DNA from: Streptomyces bacillaris
GTDB lineage: Bacteria > Actinomycetota > Actinomycetes > Streptomycetales > Streptomycetaceae
Direction: 5' to 3'
Length of the DNA: 64,000 nt
Assembly: GCF_003268675.1 (NCBI RefSeq)
Contig: NZ_CP029378.1
Span: 4,898,001-4,962,000 of the forward strand
Below, piece by piece: positions 46,019 through 54,973 of the stretch. The notes under the pieces were generated by a model. It was not told the DNA's origin. It made no database searches and saw only the letters and a program-made list of their open reading frames with translations. A program made the translations under genes and the position numbers. Position 1 is the stretch's first letter; every line of letters starts with the position of its first letter.

Positions 46019-47284
46019 ATGCGCCGCCGGCTGATCAACTCCACGCTCGCCGTGGTCCTCGTGGTCATCGCCGTCTTCGGCGTCTCCCTCGTCATCGTGG
46101 AGACGCGCACCATCAGCGCCAGCGCCCAGGAGAGCGTCGAGTCCGAGGCGCTGCGGCTGATCAGCGTGGTCGACAGCAGGCTACTGGGCGACGAGGTGAT
46201 CAACGCCGGGGTGCTCTCCGAGCAGATCGACCCCACCCGGTTCGCCCTGATCGAGATCCCCGGCCGCGAGCCCATCGCCGTGGGGGAGCGCCCCACCGGC
46301 AGCGTCCTGCGCGCCATCGAGACCGGTGAGCAGGGCGAGAAGGTCACCGTCGAGGAGTCCCGCTCGGCCGTCACCCGCGAGGTCGGCCGCACGCTGCTGA
46401 TCATCGGCGCGGTGGCGCTGCTCGCGATCATCTCGGCCGTGCTCCTCGCCGTACGCCAGGCCAACCGGCTCGCCTCCCCGCTCACCGACCTCGCCGAGAC
46501 CGCCGAACGCCTCGGCTCCGGCGACCCCCGCCCCCGCCACAAGCGGTACGGGGTGCCCGAGCTGGACCGGGTCGCGGACGTCCTGGACTCCTCCGCCGAG
46601 CGGATCGCCCGGATGCTCACCGCCGAGCGGCGGCTCGCGGCGGACGCCTCGCACCAGCTCCGTACGCCGCTCACCGCGCTCTCCATGCGGCTGGAGGAGA
46701 TCTCGGTGACCGACGACCCGGAGACGGTGAAGGAGGAGGCGAACATCGCCCTCACCCAGGTCGAGCGCCTCACCGACGTCGTCGAGCGGCTGCTGACCAA
46801 CTCCCGCGACCCGCGTACGGGCTCCGCCGTCGTCTTCGACCTGGACGAGGTGATCAAGCAGCAGATCGAGGAGTGGCGCCCCGCCTACCGCTCCACCGGC
46901 CGCGCCCTGGTCTGCTCGGGCAAGCACGGGCTGCGGGCGGTCGGCACCCCGGGCGCGGTCGCCCAGGTCCTCGCGGCGCTGATCGAGAACTCGCTCATGC
47001 ACGGCGGCGGCACCGTCGCCCTGCGCACCCGCGTCACGGGCAACCAGGTCGTGATCGAGGTCACCGACGAGGGTCCCGGCGTCCCGGCCGAGCTGGGCGC
47101 CCGGATCTTCGAGCGGACGATCAGCGGCCGCAACTCCACCGGCATCGGCCTGGCCGTCGCCCGGGACCTCGCGGAGGCCGACGGCGGCCGGCTGGAGCTG
47201 CTCCAGCAGCACCCGGCGGTCTTCGCGCTCTTCCTCAGCCGCATCCCGCTGGACCGCAAGGACCCCGAACGCCCGGTGCGCTGA
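46019..47284 (+). CDS. sensor histidine kinase
   Basis: The 421-aa product has an N-terminal helix (STLAVVLVVIAVFGVSLVIV), a short extracytoplasmic sensor region (about 30-122), a second helix (TLLIIGAVALLAIISAVLLAV), a HAMP domain (RLASPLTDLAETAERLGSGD), the H box RRLAADASHQLRTPLTALSM with the phospho-His, and an ATPase domain with N box ALIENSLMHGGG, G1 VTDEGPGVPAE and G2 STGIGLAVARDLAEADGG. It should phosphorylate the regulator at 45301-45978. Confidence 0.95.
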   Translation: MRRRLINSTLAVVLVVIAVFGVSLVIVETRTISASAQESVESEALRLISVVDSRLLGDEVINAGVLSEQIDPTRFALIEIPGREPIAVGERPTGSVLRAIETGEQGEKVTVEESRSAVTREVGRTLLIIGAVALLAIISAVLLAVRQANRLASPLTDLAETAERLGSGDPRPRHKRYGVPELDRVADVLDSSAERIARMLTAERRLAADASHQLRTPLTALSMRLEEISVTDDPETVKEEANIALTQVERLTDVVERLLTNSRDPRTGSAVVFDLDEVIKQQIEEWRPAYRSTGRALVCSGKHGLRAVGTPGAVAQVLAALIENSLMHGGGTVALRTRVTGNQVVIEVTDEGPGVPAELGARIFERTISGRNSTGIGLAVARDLAEADGGRLELLQQHPAVFALFLSRIPLDRKDPERPVR

Positions 47285-47305
47285 GCACCTGCGCGGGCCC
47301 GGGGT

Positions 47306-47839
47306 TCAGTTCCGTACGGGAGCGCGCTCTACCGTCTCCGCCGGCCGCCGCTGCTCCAGAAACCGGTCCGTGCCGGGCACGGCCTCCTCGGCGGACGGGG
47401 GCGGCGCCGGGAGCGCCTTGAAGACCCAGGTCCGGTAGGACCAGAAGCGGAAGAGGGTGGCGATCCCGATGCCGAGGATCTTGAAGAAGTTGCTCTGGAC
47501 CGGGCTGTTCCAGTCGAAGCCGTACGTCGCCAGATACAGCACGCCGTTCTCGATCACCGCACCCGCCGCGCTGAACAGCAGGAACAGCGACAGCTCACGG
47601 GTCCGGCCGGTCTTGTCGCGCTCCCGGTAGGTCCAGTAGCGGAAGCCCACGTAGTTGCAGAGGATCGCGACGAAGGTCGCCAGCACGCTCGCCCGGACGA
47701 CCTGGAGATCGGTGGTGTGCCGGAGCAGGTTGAAGACGGCGATGTTGACCAGCAGCCCCACCGCACCGACCGCGCCGAACTTGGCGACCTCCCGGGCCAG
47801 CAGATCAAGCCGGGTCCGCAGTGCGCCCCGTTCGCTCAT
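47306..47839 (-). CDS. GtrA family membrane protein
   Basis: This 177-aa protein with four helices (FGAVGAVGLLVNIAVFNLL, ASVLATFVAILCNYVGFRYWTY, LSLFLLFSAAGAVIENGVLY, FFKILGIGIATLFRFWSYRTWVFK) has the NYVGFRYWTYR and FRFWSYRTWVF GtrA signatures. GtrA proteins help flip polyprenyl-linked sugars for cell-surface glycosylation. It converges on the histidine kinase gene and is divergent from purK. Confidence 0.92.
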   Translation of the reverse strand: MSERGALRTRLDLLAREVAKFGAVGAVGLLVNIAVFNLLRHTTDLQVVRASVLATFVAILCNYVGFRYWTYRERDKTGRTRELSLFLLFSAAGAVIENGVLYLATYGFDWNSPVQSNFFKILGIGIATLFRFWSYRTWVFKALPAPPPSAEEAVPGTDRFLEQRRPAETVERAPVRN

Positions 47840-48001
47840 GGTGATCGCTCAGTCCGTCCGTTCGATGGCGTCGACGGTTCCGTCAACCCGGCCATGCTAT
47901 CCAGCCCTCCCGGGTGATGGACCGGCGATGCCCGCGAGCCCGCCGGGGACGGCACCCGGACGGCGTCCGGGCGGCCCCGGCGCGCCCGATACCCTGGGGG
48001 T

Positions 48002-49141
48002 GTGACGTTCCCGGTAGTCGGCATGGTCGGCGGCGGTCAGCTCGCCCGCATGACCCACGAGGCGGGTATCCCCCTCGGCCTGAAATTCAAGCTCCTCAGT
48101 GACACGCCCCAGGACTCGGCGGCCCAGGTGGTCAGCGAGGTCGTCATCGGCGACTATCGCGACCTGGACACGCTCCGTGCCTTCGCCCAGGGCTGCGACG
48201 TGATCACCTTCGACCACGAGCACGTGCCCACCGAGCACCTGCGGGCCCTGGAGGCGGACGGCATCCCCGTGCGCCCCGGCCCCGATGCCCTGGTGCACGC
48301 GCAGGACAAGGGGGTGATGCGCGCGAAGCTCACGGAGATCGGCGCGCCCTGCCCCCGTCACCGCATCGTGAGCGACCCGGCCGACGCCGCCGCGTTCGCG
48401 CGGGAGGTCGGGGGCTTCCCCGTCATCCTCAAGACCGTGCGCGGCGGGTACGACGGCAAGGGCGTCTGGGTGGTCCGCTCCGAGGCGGACGCGGCCGACC
48501 CGTTCCGCGCCGGGGTCCCGGTCCTGGCCGAGGAGAAGGTCGACTTCGTACGGGAGCTGGCGGCCAACATCGTCCGCTCGCCGCACGGCCAGGCCGTCGC
48601 CTACCCGGTCGTCGAGTCCATCCAGGTCGACGGGGTCTGCGACACGGTGATCGCCCCCGCCCCCGACCTGGCCGAGGAGCTGGCGGGCGAGGCCCAGCAG
48701 CTGGCGCTCCGCATCGCCGCCGAGCTGGACGTCGTCGGCCACCTCGCCGTCGAGCTGTTCGAGACCCGGGACGGCCGCATCCTGGTCAACGAGCTGGCCA
48801 TGCGCCCGCACAACTCGGGCCACTGGACCCAGGACGGCGCGATCACCTCGCAGTTCGCCAACCACGTCAGGGCGGTCCTCGACCTCCCCCTCGGCGACCC
48901 GCGCCCCCGCGCCCCCTGGACGGTCATGTGCAACGTCCTGGGCGGCGACTACCCGGACATGTACCAGGCGTATCTGCACTGCATGGCCCGCGACCCGCAG
49001 CTCAAGATCCACATGTACGGCAAGGACGTGAAGCCCGGCCGCAAGGTCGGCCACGTCAACACCTACGGCGACGACCTGGCGGACGTGCGGGAGCGCGCCC
49101 GGCATGCGGCCGACTACCTGCGAGGAACGATCACCGAATGA
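48002..49141 (+). CDS. purK: N5-carboxyaminoimidazole ribonucleotide synthase
   Basis: It carboxylates aminoimidazole ribonucleotide with ATP and bicarbonate in purine synthesis. The 379-aa ATP-grasp protein has [16 protein letters not shown] at the N-terminus, the glycine-rich loop [13 protein letters not shown], and the metal-binding [26 protein letters not shown]. The GTG start follows a -10-like TACCCT (47990-47995) by 6 nt, a leaderless arrangement. It overlaps purE by 4 bp. Confidence 0.96.
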   Translation: MTFPVVGMVGGGQLARMTHEAGIPLGLKFKLLSDTPQDSAAQVVSEVVIGDYRDLDTLRAFAQGCDVITFDHEHVPTEHLRALEADGIPVRPGPDALVHAQDKGVMRAKLTEIGAPCPRHRIVSDPADAAAFAREVGGFPVILKTVRGGYDGKGVWVVRSEADAADPFRAGVPVLAEEKVDFVRELAANIVRSPHGQAVAYPVVESIQVDGVCDTVIAPAPDLAEELAGEAQQLALRIAAELDVVGHLAVELFETRDGRILVNELAMRPHNSGHWTQDGAITSQFANHVRAVLDLPLGDPRPRAPWTVMCNVLGGDYPDMYQAYLHCMARDPQLKIHMYGKDVKPGRKVGHVNTYGDDLADVRERARHAADYLRGTITE

Positions 49142-49680
49142 CTCCCCCCGCCGCCCCGGCCGCCCCCCTCATCGGCATCGTCATGGGCTCCGACTCCGAC
49201 TGGCCCGTCATGGAGGCCGCCGCCAAGGCGCTCGACGAGTTCGAGATCCCGTACGAGGTCGACGTCGTCTCCGCCCACCGCATGCCGCGCGAGATGATCG
49301 CGTACGGCGAGGAGGCGGCGGACCGCGGGCTGAAGGCGATCATCGCGGGCGCGGGCGGCGCCGCCCATCTGCCCGGGATGCTGGCCTCGGTCACCCCGCT
49401 GCCGGTCATCGGCGTCCCGGTCCCGCTGAAGTACCTGGACGGCATGGACAGCCTGCTCTCCATCGTCCAGATGCCTGCCGGGGTGCCCGTCGCCACCGTC
49501 TCGGTCGGCGGCGCGCGCAACGCGGGCCTGCTGGCCGCCCGTATCCTCGCCGCGTCCGATCCGGCGCTCCGGGAGCGGATGGGAGAGTTCCTGCAGGAGC
49601 TGAACGCCCAGGCCACGGAGAAGGGCAAGCGGCTGCGGTCCAAGGTCCAGGGCTCCGACTCCTTCGGCTTCGGAAAGTAG
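49138..49680 (+). CDS. purE: N5-carboxyaminoimidazole ribonucleotide mutase
   Basis: It moves the carboxyl group from N5-CAIR to give CAIR. The 180-aa class I PurE has [13 protein letters not shown] (phosphate loop), [11 protein letters not shown] with the catalytic His, [15 protein letters not shown] and [29 protein letters not shown]. The start overlaps the purK stop (ATGA), indicating coupled synthesis of consecutive enzymes. Confidence 0.96.
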   Translation: MTPPAAPAAPLIGIVMGSDSDWPVMEAAAKALDEFEIPYEVDVVSAHRMPREMIAYGEEAADRGLKAIIAGAGGAAHLPGMLASVTPLPVIGVPVPLKYLDGMDSLLSIVQMPAGVPVATVSVGGARNAGLLAARILAASDPALRERMGEFLQELNAQATEKGKRLRSKVQGSDSFGFGK

Positions 49681-49689
49681 GGCGGCCCC

Positions 49690-50886
49690 ATGGACCACCT
49701 CGCCCGCGCCCACGAGCTGCTCGCCGCCCACCCCGTCGTCGACGGCCACAACGACCTCCCCTGGGCCCTGCGCGAGCAGGTCGGCTACGACCTGGACGCC
49801 CGGGACATCGCCGCCGACCAGCGCGGCCTGCTCCACACCGACCTGGCCCGGCTGCGGGCGGGCGGGGTCGGCGGCCAGTTCTGGTCGGTCTACGTGCGCA
49901 CCGACCTGACCGGCGACGCGGCGGTCAGCGCCACGCTGGAACAGATCGACATCGTCGCCGAGCTGATCGCCCGCTACCCGACGCACCTGCGGCGCGCGCT
50001 CACCGCCGACGACCTGGAGAAGGCCCGCGCCGAGGGCCGGATCGCCTCCCTGATGGGCGCCGAGGGCGGCCACTCCATCAACAACTCGCTGGGCACCCTG
50101 CGCGCCCTGTACGAGCTGGGCGTGCGCTACATGACGCTCACCCACAACGACAACATCGACTGGGCCGACAGCGCCACCGACCTGCGCCGCCTCGGCGGGC
50201 TCTCCGCCTTCGGCCACGAGGTCGTCCGTGAGATGAACCGCATCGGGATGCTGGTCGACCTCAGCCACGTGGCGGACGGCGTCATGCGCGACGCGATCGC
50301 CACCAGCACCGCGCCGGTGATCTTCTCGCACTCCTCGGCCCGGGCCGTCTGCGACCACCCGCGCAACATCCCCGACGACGTGCTGGCCGCCCTCCCGGCC
50401 AACGGCGGCGTCGCGATGGCGACCTTCGTGCCGAAGTTCGTGCTGCCCGAGGCGGTCGCCTGGACCCTGGCTGCCGACCGCAACATGCGCGAGCACGGGC
50501 TGCACCACCTGGACACCACCCCGCAGGCGATGCGCATCCACGAGGACTTCGAGGCGGCCCACCCGCGCCCCGAGGCCACGGTCGCCACCATCGCGGACCA
50601 CCTGGACCACATGCGGGCGGTCGCGGGCATCGACCACATCGGCATCGGCGGCGACTACGACGGCACGGCGTTCACCCCGCGCGGCCTGGAGGACGTCTCC
50701 GGCTATCCGAACCTGATCGCGGAGCTGCTGCGGCGCGGCTGGTCCGAGGGCGACCTCGCCAAGCTGACCTGGCAGAACGCCGTACGGGTCCTGCGCGACG
50801 CGGAGGCCGTGGCCCGCGACGAGCAGAGCACGCGGGGCCCCTCGCACGCGACGATCGAGGAGCTGGACGGCGGACGGCTGCGGTAG
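49690..50886 (+). CDS. membrane dipeptidase (M19 renal dipeptidase family)
   Basis: The 398-aa zinc metallopeptidase shows the first metal motif [13 protein letters not shown], the bridging Glu in [15 protein letters not shown], His ligands in [15 protein letters not shown] and [10 protein letters not shown], and the Asp in IGIGGDYDG. It hydrolyses dipeptides, possibly with D-residues at the C-terminus. There is no signal peptide, so it is cytoplasmic. The gene starts 9 bp after purE and probably shares its transcript. Confidence 0.94.
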   Translation: MDHLARAHELLAAHPVVDGHNDLPWALREQVGYDLDARDIAADQRGLLHTDLARLRAGGVGGQFWSVYVRTDLTGDAAVSATLEQIDIVAELIARYPTHLRRALTADDLEKARAEGRIASLMGAEGGHSINNSLGTLRALYELGVRYMTLTHNDNIDWADSATDLRRLGGLSAFGHEVVREMNRIGMLVDLSHVADGVMRDAIATSTAPVIFSHSSARAVCDHPRNIPDDVLAALPANGGVAMATFVPKFVLPEAVAWTLAADRNMREHGLHHLDTTPQAMRIHEDFEAAHPRPEATVATIADHLDHMRAVAGIDHIGIGGDYDGTAFTPRGLEDVSGYPNLIAELLRRGWSEGDLAKLTWQNAVRVLRDAEAVARDEQSTRGPSHATIEELDGGRLR

Positions 50887-50974
50887 GTCCGCGCCGGACC
50901 CTGCGGGACGTTCCACAGCACTTCCGGCGACACGGTGAATTCGGGCAGTCATCCCCGTATCTGACGCAACCTCA

Positions 50975-51018
50975 TGTTAGGGATAGCTGGCAGGAATCCC
51001 CTCAAGGAATCCCTAACA
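50975..51018 (+). promoter_or_regulatory. leader hairpin abutting the ribosome binding site
   Basis: TGTTAGGGAT (50975-50984) is the exact complement of ATCCCTAACA (51009-51018), and the AGGAGG Shine-Dalgarno starts at the last base of the right arm. GGAATCCC also occurs twice within (50993-51000, 51006-51013), offering a competing partner for the left arm. Confidence 0.55.
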
Positions 51019-51032
51019 GGAGGTACGCAACG

Positions 51033-51419
51033 ATGCGCACGAATCTTCTCCGTGTCACGACCGCGCTCGGTGCCGCGGCCGTCCTCACCCTCGGCGGCGC
51101 GGGCGTGGCCAGCGCCGGTGGCGTGGGCAGCTCGGGCATCGGGAACTCGGGCGTCGGAAGCGCGGGCGCCTTCAACGGCGGCGCAGGCAACGCGGGCATC
51201 GGCAACTGGGGCCTGGGCAACGCGGGCATCCACAACGTGGGCGTCGGCAACGCGGGCGGCTTCAACGGCGGCGTCGGCAACGCCGGTCTCGGCAACTGGG
51301 GTTGGGGCAACGCCGGTATCGGCAACACGGGCGTCGGCAGCCACGGCCACGGCAACTCGGGCCTCGGCAGCTCCGGCATCGGCAACACCGGCGTGGGCAG
51401 CTCCGGCATCGGCAACTGA
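51033..51419 (+). CDS. small secreted protein of Gly-Asn pentapeptide repeats
   Basis: After a signal peptide (TTALGAAAVLTLGGAGVASA), the rest of the 128-aa protein is a run of about 20 degenerate five-residue units of the form GxGNx or GxGSx (GIGNS, GVGSA, GLGNA, GIGNT). This is like the NxGxGNxG repeats of mycobacterial PPE-MPTR proteins, which form a beta-solenoid. AGGAGG lies 10 nt before the ATG. Function unknown; a surface or matrix protein is likely from the export signal. It ends at a perfect 18-bp terminator. Confidence 0.85.
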   Translation: MRTNLLRVTTALGAAAVLTLGGAGVASAGGVGSSGIGNSGVGSAGAFNGGAGNAGIGNWGLGNAGIHNVGVGNAGGFNGGVGNAGLGNWGWGNAGIGNTGVGSHGHGNSGLGSSGIGNTGVGSSGIGN

Positions 51420-51450
51420 ACCGCGCATCGCCCCCGGCCGACGCCGGGCG

Positions 51451-51495
51451 GCACCTGGGCCGGCCACCCGCTCCACCGGTGGCCGGCCCAGGTGC
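51451..51495. terminator. bidirectional terminator, 18-bp perfect stem
   Basis: Arms 51451-51468 and 51478-51495 with a 9-nt loop, after the pentapeptide-repeat gene and facing the convergent SGNH gene. Confidence 0.88.
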
Positions 51496-51609
51496 GTACG
51501 GGCGGGGCAGGCGGGCCGGGCGCCGACGCGCGTACAGGCGCCGGGCGCAGCCTCTACGAGCCGCCCCTCCCGCCTGCGGCAGGCCACCCCCGAGGCAAGG
51601 CGCCCACCC

Positions 51610-52830
51610 CTACGAGCCGCCCCCCGCCGCTGCGAACGGCCCTCCCGGCCCGAAGGCGTACGCCCCGAAGCGCTCGCCCATGCGGCGGTGGGCGGCGGCG
51701 TCCGGGTGGAGCCGGTCGGGCAGCGGCAGCTCCGCGAAGTCGGCCTCGCCGTAGAGCACGCGGCCGTCCAGATAGTGCAGGGCCGGGTCCTCGGCCGCCC
51801 GCTCCGCCACGATCCGGGCCAGCTCCTCCCGGACGACCCGGAGGGTCAGCTTCCCGAGCGCCGTCTCCGCCGGGTCGCCCAGGGCCGTGAACTCCACCTG
51901 CCCGTCCCTGATGTCCGGCGCGGCCGGGCCGGGGGTCTCCTCCTGGGCCGGGCAGAGGATGGGCGAGATCACCAGCAGGGGCGTGGTCGGGTGCCCCTCG
52001 CGGATGGTGTCGAGGAAGCCGTGGACGGCCGGGCCGAAGGCGCGCAGCCGCATCAGGTCGCGGTTGACCACATTGATGCCGAGCTTGACGCTGATCAGCT
52101 CGGCGGGGGTGTCCCGCAGGGTGCGCGCGGTGAACGGATCGAGCAGGGCGCTGCCGCCGAGCCCCAGATTGACCAGCTCCACACCGCCCGCCGCGGCGGC
52201 CAGGGCGGGCCAGGCGGTGGCGGAGCTGTCGGCGGCGGCCCCGTGGCTGATGGAGCTGCCGTGGTGCAGCCACACGCGCCGCCCGTCCGGCTCCACCGCG
52301 GCGACCGGGGCGTCGGTGCGCAGGGCGAACAGCTCGGCGGTCTCGGTGTACGGGAGCCAGATCTCGACGGTCTTCTCCCGCCCGGGCAGCCCGTCGAACC
52401 GGACCCGGCAGACCGGCCCGCGTACGGTCTCCCGGCCCCCCTCCGCCAGATCGACGGTCACCCGGTCGCCCCCGCTCGCGGTGGCCCGCCCGGCCGGCTC
52501 CCCGTCGACATGGAGGTCGTACGCGCCGTCCGGCGGGGCCGGGACGCCCCGGTAGCCGACGACCGTACGCAGCACCGCCAGCTCGACGGCGGTGGCCCGG
52601 GTCCGGAACACCACCCGCACCCCGGCGGGCTGGGACTCGGCCTGCGCCACCTGCTCGTCGCCGCCGGACTGGGCGCGGGCCCGGGCGGGCAGCCGGTGGG
52701 GGAGGAGACCGCCGCGCGCGGTGCGCTCCAGGTCGAGGGCGCCGCGCAGCAGCTCGCCGGTGACGGGCGTGGTGATCCAGCGGGCGGAAGGGGGCGCGGT
52801 GGCGGAATCGGGGCCGTACGAGTCGTCCAT
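51610..52830 (-). CDS. SGNH/GDSL hydrolase with N-terminal beta domain
   Basis: The 406-aa cytoplasmic-looking protein has an N-terminal beta-sandwich-like half (VVFRTRATAVELAVLRTV, DLHVDGEPAGRAT) and a C-terminal SGNH esterase domain: nucleophile region WLHHGSSISHG, Gly in VNLGLGGSALLDP, Asn in VKLGINVVN and the Asp/His dyad in LPDRLHPDAAAHRRM. The arrangement resembles carbohydrate esterase family 2-type enzymes that deacetylate sugars. The start is ATG 52830 with GAGGG upstream. Confidence 0.85.
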   Translation of the reverse strand: MDDSYGPDSATAPPSARWITTPVTGELLRGALDLERTARGGLLPHRLPARARAQSGGDEQVAQAESQPAGVRVVFRTRATAVELAVLRTVVGYRGVPAPPDGAYDLHVDGEPAGRATASGGDRVTVDLAEGGRETVRGPVCRVRFDGLPGREKTVEIWLPYTETAELFALRTDAPVAAVEPDGRRVWLHHGSSISHGAAADSSATAWPALAAAAGGVELVNLGLGGSALLDPFTARTLRDTPAELISVKLGINVVNRDLMRLRAFGPAVHGFLDTIREGHPTTPLLVISPILCPAQEETPGPAAPDIRDGQVEFTALGDPAETALGKLTLRVVREELARIVAERAAEDPALHYLDGRVLYGEADFAELPLPDRLHPDAAAHRRMGERFGAYAFGPGGPFAAAGGGS

Positions 52831-52895
52831 GCCCTCAGCCTGTCCACGGACGCCATGATCACCACGTGTCCGGCGCACCTCCGTGACGGCAGGCC

Positions 52896-53258
52896 TCAGC
52901 AGGCGCAGAGACAGAACGGATGCCCGGCCGGGTCCGCGTAGACCCGGAAGGAGCGCTTCCGGTCCTCCGTGTCCAGCGGTCGGGCCCCCAGCGCCAGTGC
53001 CTCGCGCTCCGCCGCGTCCAGGTCCTCCACGGTCAGGTCCAGGTGGAACTGCTGGGAGCCGTCGGGCCGGGGCCACTGCGGGGGTACGAACCCGGGGGCG
53101 GCCTGGAAGGCGAGCGGGGTGCCCGGGGCCCCGGTGAGGTCGACCCAGCGGCCCCCGTCGTCCTCGACGGTGCCGCCGATCAGGGCGGCGTAGAAGCGGG
53201 CGAGCGCGACGGGGTCGGGGCAGTCCAGGACGACGGCGCCGAGCGTGGCGATGGGCAT
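52896..53258 (-). CDS. VOC (glyoxalase/bleomycin-resistance) family protein
   Basis: The 120-aa product has two beta-alpha-beta-beta-beta modules: MPIATLGAVVLDCPDPVALARFYAALIGG, then WVDLTGAPGTPLAFQAAP, FHLDLTVEDLDAAEREALALGA and FRVYADPAGHPFCLC. His, Glu or Asp residues could bind a metal. GGGAGG lies 6 nt before ATG 53258. Substrate unknown. Confidence 0.92.
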   Translation of the reverse strand: MPIATLGAVVLDCPDPVALARFYAALIGGTVEDDGGRWVDLTGAPGTPLAFQAAPGFVPPQWPRPDGSQQFHLDLTVEDLDAAEREALALGARPLDTEDRKRSFRVYADPAGHPFCLCAC

Positions 53259-53422
53259 GAGGCAGACCTCCCGGTGGGTACCGCCTTGTTGCGGTACGGG
53301 GAGAGGCCTACCCCGTACCGGCGCGGGTGAGTACGGGCACCGGGGCTTTCGGCATTCGGGCCTTCCGGGCCTTCGGGTCCTCCGCCCTTCCGCCCTTCGG
53401 CCCTTTCGGGGTCCTCCGCCGC

Positions 53423-54766
53423 TCAGGCCTTCGGCCGTCCCATCGCCCGGTACGTCCACCCGGCCTCGCGCCACACCGCGCTGTCCAGGGCGTTGCGCCC
53501 GTCCAGGATGATCCGCCGGGAGACCGCCTCGCCCAGCGCCGCCGGGTCCAGCTCGCGGAACTCGCGCCACTCCGTCAGGTGCAGCACCACATCCGCGCCG
53601 CGCACGGCCTCCACCGCGGAGTCGGCGTAGCCGAGCGTCGGGAAGAGGCGGCGGGCGTTGTCCATGCCCTTCGGGTCGAAGACGGTCACCTGGCCGCCCT
53701 GGAGGTGGATCTGCCCGGCGACGTTGAGCGCGGGGGAGTCGCGTACGTCGTCGGAGTCCGGCTTGAAGGCGGCGCCGAGGACGCCCACCCGCTTGCCGAG
53801 GAACGAGCCGCCGCCCACGGCCTCCCGGGCCAGCTCGACCATGTGGCCGCGGCGGCGCATGTTGATGGAGTCGACCTCGCGGAGGAAGGTGAGGGCCTGG
53901 TCGGCCCCCAGCTCACCGGCGCGCGCCATGAAGGCCCGGATGTCCTTGGGCAGACAGCCGCCGCCGAAGCCGATCCCGGCCCGCAGGAACTTCTTCCCGA
54001 TGCGGTCGTCGTGGCCGATGGCCTCAGCCAGCTTCACGACGTCCCCGTCGGCGGCCTCGCAGACCTCGGCCATGGCGTTGATGAAGGAGATCTTGGTGGC
54101 GAGGAAGGAGTTGGCGGAGGTCTTCACCAGCTCGGCGGTGGGGAAGTCGGTGACGACGAAGGGCGAGCCCTCGGCGACCGGCACGGCGTACACCTCGCGC
54201 AGCAGCTTCTCGGCCCGCTCGCTCTCCACGCCGACGACGATCCGGTCCGGGTGCAGGGTGTCGTCGACGGCGAAGCCCTCGCGGAGGAACTCCGGGTTCC
54301 AGGCCAGCTCGGCATCGGCGCCGACGGGAGCCAGCTCCGCGAGGCGGGCGGCGAGGCGGGCGGCGGAGCCGACGGGGACGGTCGACTTGCCGACGACCAG
54401 GGTGGGCCGGGTGAGGTGCGGGGCGAGGGAGGTGAAGGCGCTGTCGACGTAGCTCATGTCACAGGCGTACTCGCCGTGCTTCTGCGGGGTGTTCACACAG
54501 ACGAAGTGCACGTCCCCGAAGTCCGCGACCTCTTCCCAGGAGGTGGTGAAGCGCAGCCGCCCGGTGGAGCCGTCGATCCCGGCGACATGGCGCTGGAGCA
54601 TCTCCTCCAGCCCCGGTTCGTACATCGGCACCCGCCCGGCGGAGAGCAGCTCGATCTTCTCCGGTACGACGTCGAGCCCGAGGACCTCGAACCCCAGCTC
54701 GGCCATGGCCGCGGCATGGGTGGCGCCGAGATAGCCGGTGCCGATCACGGTGATCCTGAGGGCCAT
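53423..54766 (-). CDS. ugd: UDP-glucose 6-dehydrogenase
   Basis: It oxidises UDP-glucose to UDP-glucuronate with two NAD+, supplying uronic acids for surface polymers. The 447-aa product has the NAD fold VIGTGYLGATHAAAMAELG, the substrate-binding ELAWNPEFLREGFAVDD and TSANSFLATKISFINAMAEVCE, the catalytic Cys in IGFGGGCLPKDIRAF, and the C-terminal domain GVLGAAFKPDSDDVRDSPAL. ATG 54766 has AGGAG at 6 nt. It is divergent from the acyl-CoA dehydrogenase. Confidence 0.95.
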   Translation of the reverse strand: MALRITVIGTGYLGATHAAAMAELGFEVLGLDVVPEKIELLSAGRVPMYEPGLEEMLQRHVAGIDGSTGRLRFTTSWEEVADFGDVHFVCVNTPQKHGEYACDMSYVDSAFTSLAPHLTRPTLVVGKSTVPVGSAARLAARLAELAPVGADAELAWNPEFLREGFAVDDTLHPDRIVVGVESERAEKLLREVYAVPVAEGSPFVVTDFPTAELVKTSANSFLATKISFINAMAEVCEAADGDVVKLAEAIGHDDRIGKKFLRAGIGFGGGCLPKDIRAFMARAGELGADQALTFLREVDSINMRRRGHMVELAREAVGGGSFLGKRVGVLGAAFKPDSDDVRDSPALNVAGQIHLQGGQVTVFDPKGMDNARRLFPTLGYADSAVEAVRGADVVLHLTEWREFRELDPAALGEAVSRRIILDGRNALDSAVWREAGWTYRAMGRPKA

Positions 54767-54935
54767 GGGTGCTCCTGGGAGGTACGGAAAGACGTGCGAA
54801 CCGAGCATAGTCGCGGCGGGGAACCCGGAATTTCGCCGCCCGACAAGGGGGCCTATGTCTGTTCTGCCCGACCCCTGTCATCAAGCTCACGTGGCACTCA
54901 CATATGCCGCCCCGGGGCTTCGGCACTAAAATTGA

Positions 54936-54954
54936 GTTACTTAACGGTAGTTAG
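54936..54954. promoter_or_regulatory. AT-rich operator-like element before the acyl-CoA dehydrogenase
   Basis: The stretch GTTACTTAACGGTAGTTAG contains TAAC-GGTA-GTTA and stands out in GC-rich surroundings. It is 20 bp before the start codon and resembles binding sites of TetR-type regulators of acyl-CoA metabolism. Confidence 0.35.
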
Positions 54955-54973
54955 CATCTGGGGAGTGAGCGTC

